Assembly: GCA_023014335.1 (NCBI GenBank)
Contig: JAECYW010000010.1
Coordinates: 806,001-870,000 of the forward strand
Direction of reading: 5' to 3'
Source: Galerina marginata
Taxonomy: Eukaryota; Basidiomycota; Agaricomycetes; Agaricales; Galerinaceae
Length of the DNA stretch: 64,000 nucleotides
Program-made: the position numbers and the translations under genes
Shown: positions 35,890 through 45,575 of the stretch, piece after piece
Layout of the letters: every line of letters starts with the position of its first letter
Position numbering within the stretch: position 1 is the first letter of the stretch
Notes under the pieces: generated by a model
The model's database searches: none
Told to the model about the DNA's origin: nothing
Seen by the model: only the letters and a program-made list of their open reading frames with translations

Positions 35890-37087
35890 ATGCTCAGTGG
35901 GGACAGCTTGAGCAGCATCGTATGTAACCTCAAAGTTTTTGAATTGGAAGATATTTCAACTTTCGTATCTAGCTTGGATGGATTTCCATCGCTTGCTGGT
36001 AAGCGTGTCATTTGGGGTGCCAAATACGGACTGAACTGGTCTTCAGGATCGTCGTCTATTCTCCTCAGGTCTATGAAAATTACTCGCTTCAGTCCGGAGA
36101 AGGCCTCAGCGTATTATTTGTGATAATATGGCTTCTTGGAGACCTGACGAACTTGGCTGGAGCGTTACTAGCTGGACTCCTGCCCACTGTTATCTTGCTA
36201 GCAGTTTATGTGAGGCTCTTCCACTTCATCTGATATCTCCAAGCAGCTAAATGTAAATTTTGCTCTTCGATAGTACACCACATGCGACAGCATTTTATTG
36301 TTCCAGATCTATTATTACCGTTGGAAAAGGAATCGTGTGTCGATCCACAACTCAGATGACTCGGATAGGCATGGGGAAAATTCTCCCCTGTTAGAGGACG
36401 AAAGTTCACGTCATGAAGAAACAGTGTCGGCGAAGGTAATTGTTATACGATATATAGCTGCACTCCTGTTCGTTGTTGCTGTTGGTATCACTGCATGGTG
36501 GATCACCAAGGACGAAGAAACAGATTTGGTTGATCATCCGAGTGTTGGGCAAAAGTGGTGGTACATTCAAGTGCTTGGATGGTCAAGCGCCTCGCTTTTC
36601 GTACGTATGCACAGCCCACCAAAATTTCCCGTTATCTGATTCATTTCCGTGTCTAGCTCGGTGCACGCGTTCCGCAAATATGTCAGAGTTGCCTCGCTGT
36701 GCCTCATTTCGCCTGTACTGACCCAATTTCCGATGCAGTAAAAAATTTCAAGACACGATGCGAGGGTTTGTCGCCGGCGTTGTTTTTTTTCGCAATATTC
36801 GGGAACACAACATATTCATTGTCGATCTGCGCAAAAAGCATGGACAAGGACTACCTGATTACAAACGGTGGATGGTTGGCAGGTAGGCAGCGTCCGAGCC
36901 TGGATGTATCTATCCGTAAATGATTTGCTTTTCTAGGGAGTATACTGACTGTTTTCCTGGACATTTTCGTGAGTAGACTTGGTCTGTCAACAGGCAACTG
37001 GCTCACTCCACACTCGTATAGGTATTGTGCCAATTCTCCTATTATCGATACACAGATGAAGAGCAATCCCAAACGGAGGGCGGTTGA
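35890..37087 (+). CDS. PQ-loop repeat lysosomal/vacuolar amino-acid transporter (Ypq/PQLC2 type)
   Basis: Seven-helix PQ-loop protein, probably exporting cationic amino acids from the vacuole. The first exon is only 30 bases (MLSGDSLSSI, start 35890). Exon 2 (LGWISIACW) and exon 3 follow, giving the first PQ motif, VYSPQVYENYSLQSGEGLSVLFVIIWLLGDLTNLAGALLAG. The loop RWKRNRVSIHNSDDSDRHGENSPLLEDE links to AKVIVIRYIAALLFVVAVGITAWW. The second motif reads LGARVPQICQ...NFKTRCEGLSPALFFFAIFGNTTYSLSI. The final segments, GSILTVFLDIFVLCQFSYYRYTDEEQ, end in GG with stop at 37087. The NSPLLEDE stretch resembles an acidic dileucine sorting signal. All joins use GT..AG introns of ordinary length. Confidence 0.85.
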
Positions 37088-37835
37088 TTTAGAGATCGAG
37101 TGACATTCTCAGTATTATATATTTTTGAACCGATGACGGTCTTTGAGATGTCCAAGTGTAGAAACCGAAGCCATATCGCTGACAATCAGCCAAATGGGAA
37201 TGGAGGACATATATGTTCGGATTGGCCCGAGAAAACGGCTTGAGAGGAGATTGGAAGACCGAAGTAGACATTTGGTCGTCCAAATAATGGTGAAGCGTTG
37301 TGCTCAGTTTGCCTCGTTCCTCTCCTCGTGCCCTCGATGTTCATTACAAAATCCCACGTTGCAGGTCACCCATCAGGTTTTCTTGAGCCCCTTGTCCAGC
37401 TGCGAGAAAGCCATTGGCATGCTTTCCGCCTCGTGCTTATGCGGAACACAGGGGAGCTCTTTGGGCAGGTACGTCTTTATCAGTACGCGATCGCTCAAAT
37501 CGTTATAAGCCAGCGCATGTCCTTATAGATGTCGCTTTTTGCCCTCGCTTGCTGTTACCATTTTTCTTGACCCTAGAGCTCACGGTGCGCGATGTCCTCC
37601 GTTCAATCATGACAGCCCACTTATATACAGGAATGGACACCGTGAAACAGAATATCCGAGCGGTGGTCGTCTTGTCCGCGCATACTCGATCCGGTTAGCC
37701 TGGCACCAGTACCACAGTCCCCAAAACCCTTCTTGTATATATAAGGTATAAAACGGAACTGGACCGGTAATTCGAAACGGGGACCGTTACCGTTCTGCCA
37801 CTTCTGACCTCATCCCGACACTCATCCTCCTCTCT
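37088..37835. other. intergenic, no recognised gene
   Basis: Overlapping plus-strand ORFs of 70-120 codons occur between 37143 and 37751, including LVQLRESHWHAFRLVLMRNTGELFGQ, which looks coding-like. I cannot build a gene or name a family. It may be a fragment of a decayed gene. Confidence 0.3.
37736..37744 (+). promoter_or_regulatory. TATA box of the F-box gene
   Basis: TATATATAA 92 bases before the ATG at 37836, in the right place for a core promoter. Confidence 0.4.
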
Positions 37836-39651
37836 ATGTCAACGTCAAGTTACCCAGCCCGGATACCTGCGAGCGTATTCACAAACCCGAGACGAAGGAA
37901 ACCGTCCCTCAAAAATTACGCTTCCCTCCCTCCCTTGAAAACTCGAAGTAGCAATGCAGACGACGTTTATATTCCACGTTCGCCTGCCTTCATGTCGATT
38001 GCGTACCTCCGGGAGGCTCTTTCCACAATTGATATCAAAATGGCAGCCCTCATAAAGGAACGCGGCGAGCTTGAAACGAAATTAGAAACTGCCGTCCGGC
38101 TTCAATCCCCCGTCCTCCGGCTGCCTAGCGAACTACTTTCGAGCATATTTACTATTGGCGTCCTGGAGATGGGCGACGAAGATCCTATAATGGTGCCAAC
38201 GTTAATGCTAGTGTGGTGAGTGGCAAATTCCTCCGTCAAGCCCGGTCTTAGATTTGCTATGTAGTCGGTATTGGGCGGAAGTGGCGTTGAACACACCGGT
38301 GCTATGGGCCAAAATCTCGGTCAGCCCACACGATTCTCTGGAGAAGGCTCGACGGCGACTCATGAGATCAAAATCGTGTCCTTTGGACATCACGGTTAAT
38401 TTTGGGCCACGAATAGAATATGTCCAAAGTGTCAGCGAACACATCGTACACGCCATGGATTTATTCCGACCGGCTCTGTGGCGTATAAAGTCCTTCAGCC
38501 TCACGGTGCCCAATCGACCTCATGCCTATACAGCCCTCCTCCGATGTCAAGAAGACGCACCCATGCTCGAGAACCTGAGCATCCAGGTGTACCACTCGAT
38601 GCAAGACGATCACTACTCGACGCCAAAGGTTCCCTTATTCAACGGGTGCACACCCAAGCTCCGTTCATGCTCCCTTACGTCTTTCAATTTCGGCTGGGAC
38701 CTGAAATTGATGAAAGGTCTGCGTGTGCTCAAGCTAGGAGGCTATTTCAATTCGTCGACACCCTCTGCCACCACCCTGCTCGATATCTTACGACAATGCC
38801 CGGAGCTCGAAGAACTCGCCCTGCGAAATATGTCCGACGTCGACTCACATCCACTGTGCTCGCCTGCGAGGATCGAGGACATCGATTATCCTGTCTCGAA
38901 TAAAATCCATCTTCCTCGGTTGAAAAAGGTGTCATTTTACTATTCGGGAATCGCCCACACACGGGAGATTATGAGCCATATCTCTTTCCCCAATTTGGAA
39001 TCTCTGGAATTGGCCTATCTGGAGAACGTAACTCACCTACTGCAGCTTCTATACGCCCAAGCATTGACCAGACTTCCGTTGAAATATTTGCGTATAGAAA
39101 CTTGCTTATTTAACGAGATGAAATTTGTAGGCCTGCTTCGCAAACTACCGTCGCTAGTCACCATGGAACTTGTGGATATCGAGGACATTTCTCATCATTC
39201 GTTAAAGGTGGGCCATAATTCATATTTCCTTCGAGTGCGTCCTGACCTTCTGCTTTTGATCGAGGCGCTAACATTATGCCAACCATGGGCATGCCCCCGC
39301 CTCGAATATGTGACGTTCGATGGATGTACATCCTTCGACTGGGATTCGCTCCGCGCTTTCGTCGAATCCCGGCTTCCAGCCGACCCGCACGCGTATAAAC
39401 GCTATCATACTACCTCCGCGTCAATCGTGTCGTCAGCTTCTGCAGCAGCGGCGGACTACGCGCGCATGAAGAGTCGACAGGACCGTTCCGGTCATGCAGC
39501 ACTGCTCGCTGGCCCTCAACGCATTCAGATGATAGACGTAACAAGGTGCAATCAAATAAGCAAGGAGATGGTCCAGTGGTTGCGCATGTATGTCGCTTCT
39601 GTCAAGTGCGAGCCAGCAAAAGGTGTGTGGGGCGAACCTACGATGTCATGA
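37836..39651 (+). CDS. F-box protein with leucine-rich-like repeats
   Basis: Two exons with a short intron near 38217-38264. The N-terminal 60 residues are basic and disordered. Residues 55-90 (YLREALSTIDIKMAALIKERGELETKLE) predict a coiled coil that often precedes the F-box in basidiomycetes. The F-box follows: SPVLRLPSELLSSIFTIGV ... VCRYWAEVALNTPVLWAKI. Leucine-rich-like strands then run through ENLSIQVYH, LRVLKLGGYF, CPELEELALRN, FPNLESLELAYLENV and CPRLEYVTFDGCTSFD. The end is KGVWGEPTMS. It is presumably a substrate receptor of an SCF ubiquitin ligase. Target unknown. It is one of three F-box genes in this window, none of which looks like a tandem copy of another. Confidence 0.85.
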
Positions 39652-39950
39652 TTTATACTGTACACCTTGCTTTCAAATCGTTTTCCATTTTGCTTTCTTC
39701 TTTACCATGCATTGTCATGGATGATCTAGACCTTTCCCCCTTTCTTACGATAAACTGACACGACCTTTTTGTTTATTTTCCATTGGATATTCTTTTGCTT
39801 CTTCGACATTTCGCTTTCGGTCACATCCCAAAATCCTGTCGTAATTACTTATTAATTAAGTGTAACCGTGTACTCCCGCAATGGTTTAAAGCATTGCACT
39901 GTATTCATTTCTTTATGGATCTACAAAGTCACATAAGTACAGGGAGGAGG

Positions 39951-41240
39951 TTAGCACGAACCGTTGAGATAGGCTAACAGGGCCTTTCGATTTTCCTCTT
40001 CCCTTGTGTGCTGTTTCTCGAACCCTCTGCGACCACGGCCAAAGTGTTTCCTGCGTAACCGACTATCCTCCGCCGCCTTGACGTGTGCGGCCAATGCCGC
40101 TGCATTATGGGTAACACGTTTCAGCGAGGCCTTGTACGGACCCGCGGTTTTGGCCTTTAAACCGATGCCTAATCTATCGGATTTGAGAACGGTGGCAATA
40201 GGAGTGAGAAGAGCTTTCCGTCCATAGGTGGAGGAGGAGGTTTCAGCGTGCGGCATATTCGGAGTCGGTGAGCTGTTTTCTCCACTAATGGGGTCTTCAT
40301 CGTCCTCGCGTTTGACGGTGTCATCTTGAGCATCTTGGATTAGTGAGGATTCATCAGCGCCGCCTGACTCCGAATCTGATAGGGTAAGGTCTATCACATC
40401 AACGCTCCGGAGCTCACTCACGTCGTCGAAATCTTCCATTTTTACTTCCACCGTCTGTCGCCGGGAAGTGACCTTATGGCGCGAGGTAATGATTGGGCGA
40501 GATTTGCCTTTTCCATGTTTCTTCGACACCGAGATCATCTCCTCATCTGCATCTGGGAGCAGGTGTTTGATGGGTTTCTTACGGATAACATCAGGGCCAA
40601 GGGCTTCGCCTTCGTTCCAGCCCGACCGCTGGAGCATCCCGAATCCTTTATTGGATGGACCTATTTCAAGAAATACTGGAGGGGTAAATTTGGACTGTGA
40701 TGGTAGTGGCGGAGGATCTCGGGCCAGGATATCTGCGAGGCTTGGAGCGAGTGTGAGTGAGGACGATGAAGGTTCGGACTGTATTGCTTTCATGATGAAC
40801 CAGTTATTTTTATTCTTTAGTTCCAACGTCTTGAGTGGGAGAGTAACATGAGGTTCAGAGGGCAGCGAGGATGCACGGGTGGTAGAGCTATTGCTGGGTT
40901 TCGGAGTGGAAGACGAAGCATCGGTCTGGGATGCTGTAAGGGATCTATACCACCCAGACAGGCTATTTCCCATAGAGTTGGGACGAGATTCTCGATGGTC
41001 TGAAGAGTTCAGTAGTGGGGACCCCCATTCATCGTAGGCAATGGTCGCTGCCACGAATTGTGGCGGCGCTTTCCGTTGAAGGTTAGAGGGTAAGCGCGAT
41101 GCCTCCCTTCGCCATTCCTCCTCTGGGTCAACTGGCGGTGTGGGATCTTTATCCTCGATAACTTGACCTGTCTCTCTTTCTAATACCTCGCGTTCCTCTG
41201 GATTGTAGTATGAGCGAATGTAATGGGTAACAGTAGCCAT
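39951..41240 (-). CDS. G-patch domain protein, single exon, 429 aa
   Basis: Uninterrupted frame from MATVTHYIRSYYNPEEREVL to LLAYLNGSC. The G-patch is at about residues 195-215 (IGPSNKGFGMLQRSGWNEGEALGP), followed by KKPIKHLLPD. Between about residues 280 and 330 the chain is acidic, with VIDLTLSDSESG, which resembles a SUMO-interacting motif. The conserved C-terminus SDRLGIGLKAKT and RRKHFGRGRRGFEKQHTREEENRKALLAYL is a basic block seen in fungal G-patch proteins. Likely nuclear, with a role in RNA processing through a DEAH helicase; the specific orthologue is not certain. It is convergent with the F-box gene at 37.8-39.7 kb. Confidence 0.83.
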   Translation of the reverse strand: MATVTHYIRSYYNPEEREVLERETGQVIEDKDPTPPVDPEEEWRREASRLPSNLQRKAPPQFVAATIAYDEWGSPLLNSSDHRESRPNSMGNSLSGWYRSLTASQTDASSSTPKPSNSSTTRASSLPSEPHVTLPLKTLELKNKNNWFIMKAIQSEPSSSSLTLAPSLADILARDPPPLPSQSKFTPPVFLEIGPSNKGFGMLQRSGWNEGEALGPDVIRKKPIKHLLPDADEEMISVSKKHGKGKSRPIITSRHKVTSRRQTVEVKMEDFDDVSELRSVDVIDLTLSDSESGGADESSLIQDAQDDTVKREDDEDPISGENSSPTPNMPHAETSSSTYGRKALLTPIATVLKSDRLGIGLKAKTAGPYKASLKRVTHNAAALAAHVKAAEDSRLRRKHFGRGRRGFEKQHTREEENRKALLAYLNGSC

Positions 41241-42955
41241 GGATGGAAGTGAGAGAGAAAGGAGACTCGGATGACTTGGCTAAGCATAAGGCTGCATAAC
41301 GTAAGCAATTACCGGTTACGAGTCAAGATCGTTTCCCTTCTTTCTTTCAATTAATCCTAGGCCTGGCGGTGGCTCCGTTTCCATTCTTGACCGTGATTTT
41401 CTCAACGGTTCTTGACATATGCGCTTGAGATCCAATGAAATCTAGCATGGAGCTGTCTAGCTGTTGGAAGAATTCACACAGGGTATCCGGGAAATGGGTC
41501 GCTGTCCCAGTTGATAGCTTGGCACTCCTCGATCCAGGAGAGGCCCTCGACTCGGAGGCCAGCGATGCCCAGATCAGAAAATTAAAACTTGACCTGCTGC
41601 ACCTGTAGCTGGCGGCTTGCTCAGTTCCTCCGCCTGGGTTTTACACACCTGTGTAAAAAGGAAGCTCATATACCTTGAAGTAGTGCTCGACTCCTTCCAG
41701 AATCGTGGAGGTCGTTCCTGTTCCTCCTTTTGAATTGCTTTGCGACAATTACAAAAAAATTAGAGGGGACGGCGTTGTGCCTACTTCATACCTAGGAGTG
41801 CTTTGAGCAGAGATATACAAAAGAGAGGAATACGCGATCCGGACGTTCATGCAAGCACTTGATTGTTCTCCTGGCAGCCTCGACCCATCGAACCTTCCAT
41901 GAGCAGGAGTCAATATAGCTAGATCGCTCAGGGACATGAATTGGATCCCAGTGGCACATACTCAAGAAGAAACAAGGTATCAAGAGATTTCCATCTCCAC
42001 GACTCGCTTTTGGCTCATTTCGTTGTAAATAGGAACTGAATTTTAGGCCATCCTTACACTTTGCCTCCCAGGACCCAGTAAATGAGAGAATCTCTTATCG
42101 ACGGTGACTACACATATGCTCGCATTCTCCACCATCCCAGTGTTTGTTCTCTCCCCAGCGAGATCAAGCAAGCCTGTCCTAAAACTACGATCACCAACGG
42201 AAGGACCATACAGTATTAGCGTCCCAGCAGCTCGCCGAGTAAATTACTATCCAAGTGTTTCTGATTGAACTTACGATCCATGTTCTTTTTCCTGCCATCC
42301 GGTCAATTAAGATTACACATGTGGCTTCGTAATCCAACTCTATCCTTGACGAAAGATTGCCGAACTCTTTTTCTACTCCAACTCAACTAAGTGGTGTCCA
42401 CCAACTGGAGGGATTTTTTGCCCAGAAGTTTACGCGATTGCATCTGCATCGCATCTAGTGGAATTGAGACTGCCGGAGCCAGAAAAAGTAGGCAGACAAT
42501 GCCTCGAAGTTAGACAGCTGCATGCGGTTGGCACCTTGCTCGATTCCTACCTAAGTTTATCATGTCGTTCAACAAAATGGGTTTGGATCGTTGACACCTA
42601 TTTTTCTTTAGTCACCGGAACTTGACGCAGAAAGGAACGCAATCTATTTTATTATAATTTGTACCGCACAATCGCTTACGCTTCCCAGGTGACAACATTA
42701 TCTAAGATGTATATGAACGCTAACTCGCGAGTTGAGCAACCTGAGGATCCAACAGCTGAGAAACGAAAAATTAAATGGGTCTAAAATATTAAGACAGGCC
42801 ATGTCGCGTGCCCATAGGGTATCGTTTGCATCTCTCATTAGGCAGATTCGGCCTGATTTCCAGAGAGGAGAGTCTAATAAACCACAAAGCTATAATGAAT
42901 ACACTGTCGATAGAAGCGCAACAGCGGGGTACATACTTTACTTGCTGACATTCAT
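41241..42955. other. intergenic, no supported gene
   Basis: 1.7 kb between the G-patch and secreted-protein genes. Short ORFs only (all under 80 codons). I see no transposon ends, tandem repeats or RNA gene. It is AT-richer than the coding flanks. Confidence 0.4.
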
Positions 42956-43678
42956 CTAGAACGAGCTGTAGAAAGCACCCCTGGCAGCGCTGTAAGCAGC
43001 ACCGACCGAGGCAGGTGAAGTGGAGTCAACCCAGTTTGAGCCGCCAACAACAACGGTGTGAGAGCCCACATCATGGCCGGAGAACCCAAAGTCGTCTGTA
43101 GAGAGCGAGCCGTCAACGGCAACAACGTCACTGAAGTGGTCAGTGATGGAAGAATCGAATCCAACGTGGTGACCAGAGGTGCGGCGAAGATCGTGGCTGA
43201 ACAGTCCGAGGCTGGCGTGGAACTGCTCAAAAACGACGGTCTGGGTCTCGACCTCGCAAACTTGCTCGGTTATGATCCTGAAATTTTTGTTAATTTTTGG
43301 GAAAGCTATGGTGTTCTAGGTTAGAATTACCTCTTAGCCATCTCTTGGAGGACGAGCAGGCGTTGTTGAATGATCTCAATGGATTCACTGTGGCAGACTA
43401 GCTCCTGGTCTTGCTCAACAACTGTTTGCGATGAAACTTCACCAATGAAGTTGTCGGAGCCATAGAAATCGTCGAAGCCCGAGAAGGAAGAGATTCCTCC
43501 CCAGTTGTCGAATGAGATATCACCACGAGCGGCTGAAATGAAAAACCAAGTAAGAAAAAGAGCGCCAAGGTTATATAAAAAGGTACAGACTCAGTCTGTT
43601 AAGAGTATGCGGCCTGGCAGCGACCCCTGCGACCAGAGCGGAGGCAACGACGACAGTCTTGAACAACTTGGCGAACAT
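42956..43678 (-). CDS. small secreted protein of unknown function (paralogue B)
   Basis: Close paralogue of the gene at 14955-15684, on the opposite strand. The start at 43678 gives MFAKLFKTVVVASALVAGVAARP, a signal peptide nearly identical in pattern to paralogue A. Exon 2 encodes FDNWGGISSFSGFDDFYGSDNFIGE, then VCHSESIEIIQQRLLVLQEMAK. Exon 3 encodes IITEQVCEVETQTVVFEQFHAS, RRTSGHHVGFD, DDFGFSGHDVGSHTVVVGGSNW and the end AAYSAARGAFYSSF. Intron positions match paralogue A (after the leader and inside MAKR). The first intron contains TATATAAAAA, which should not be mistaken for the promoter. Secretion is inferred; function unknown. Confidence 0.82.
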
Positions 43679-45575
43679 CTTGATATTAAAGAGGGTCGGT
43701 GATTCAAAAAAAGGAAGCTATCGAACTTGCTAATGAGTACGGGGGTTTCTTTCAAGAGATAATTTCTGAAGTGCACCTGGTCCAAAAGCAAACGATTGTG
43801 GGTGTAAAGAGAATAAAATAGGCGACCTGGCCAGGCGACTTGAAGAGAACGAAGAAGAGGCGAAGGCAAAAGAAGAAAGGCGAAAGGAGGTTAATGAAGA
43901 ATGACCCACCTTGGGACAGCCGTTTTATAGGCAAAGTCATGATGTCTATAACACTAGTCATGCCATCTTGGCCCAACCGACAGTCAGGCAAATGTCACTT
44001 TCAGACCGCCCAAAATGGCCACCGCGCGCTTGTCGACGTCAAAGTGGCCGAATTGATAGTAGTTCGCCAATATTAATGAATGTTCTATTTTTGTCAAGCT
44101 TTCACTTCAGTTGCACAGTATCAACCGCGAAATAGGCACACCTTTAGAATCGATGTCGAGGAGCCCGGATGACTTGAGAGCTCGATAAACTACGATCTTT
44201 CCTTTGCTTTTCCCTAGGAGAATGAAGACTTTTAGGCCTATGGAGGACTGGTCCTCAGGCTGACCAAAAATAGATTCGACCGCCCGGACTGGCAGCGAAC
44301 CAAATACCACAGGCAAAACACGAGAAAATGGCATTTTTTTTTTTAGGGAGCCATAAGCCCAGTGTCACTGATAGGTCGCCAGTCGCCCGAGAGGCACCGT
44401 TGCCATCACATCCAAGCAAAAATTCGTCAAGAATTCCACAATGCACATTGATTTATTGATTAATTTCATCTGCAGGAGTGTTTTCGTCTGGCGTTGGGCG
44501 CCGGCGCACCTCACTAGTGAGAAATGATGCAACTGGTGTCCCGATACCCACCTCCCGAGGTTAATTATGGCGGGCAGTGCAGGTCTGACATAGGTCGTCA
44601 GTGAGGAACAGCAGTCATTGATAAACACGTACCCACTACTACTCAAGGTGGTAGCATAATTATTTGATCCAGATACATCGCCTTGATGTCGACGAAGACA
44701 TCTGCACTGATCGACGGCGTTGCTTGCAACCAGGGGCGAGTCGACGTATGAGGTGCCATCCGGTCCTTTGGGACGGAGGTGGGGGGCATAAATAGTTTGT
44801 ATTCGATCAGACTGCGCGAGATACACAAACATTAATATATAATCGTCCCTCAAACCTAGGTCAACTTGGAAAGGAACGAAGGAGAGTAAAAAGAAAAAAA
44901 ATGCGATGGATTGAAAAGGTGTATATGTACAAAGGAGGGAATGTTAGAGAGACAGTGCTTTTGAAGGAGGTGAAACCATTTGTGACAAAGGAAGGATTGG
45001 CGTGCGGAGGTAGGTGTGGTGAATGGTCTGGTAATTCCCAACACAATATAGAAGAAAGATACATGAAGATGCCAGGAAAGGAACGAATAGAGTTTCGGAT
45101 GCTAATTGCTGGGAAGGGAAGAGGGAGATTTGCAGGTTGACGAGAATAACCAAAGGAGGGGGAAATACGATAGAAATGAACGGTCGTGCATATCATAGAG
45201 CGGAAAGGAAGGGCAGCAAAAATGCGAGGATGGCGACGAATGAGGAATCAGAGGAAGTCGAACAGCAGTGAAGGTTTACACAAAGGAGGCATTCGTGGAC
45301 ATATGGAAAGGAGAGAAAATGTTAGAATGGGAAGGATGCAGAAATTCATACATATGATTGGTTATACAAAGCACATAACACAACAGCCATTGGGTCCTTT
45401 CGAATTGCGACGATCGGCGGCTGCAAGATATGACATAGCAGTGGAGAGAGAGATAAAAGACGACTGTCCGATATTGGAAATTCTAATGATATAAACGACG
45501 AACATGAGCTGGTTTCAGGGCATGTGATTAACTTTTGTACTGCCTGTGCTTGAAAATGGGTACAAGAACCCATTC
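43679..45575. other. intergenic with a strongly purine-rich plus strand
   Basis: 1.9 kb. The first 250 bases should be the secreted-protein promoter (TATAAAAC on the minus strand at about 43922-43929). From about 44870 to 45480 the plus strand is heavily A/G-biased. Since MPS1 is transcribed from the other strand, this would be a pyrimidine-rich 3' region. No credible CDS. Confidence 0.4.

Noticed and set aside
29854..41240. Two G-patch genes as a tandem duplication
   Set aside because: They share only the G-patch motif; domain order, length and intron content differ, so the proximity is likely chance.
43575..43584. TATATAAAAA taken as promoter of secreted-protein paralogue B
   Set aside because: It falls inside the first intron of that gene, downstream of the start codon.
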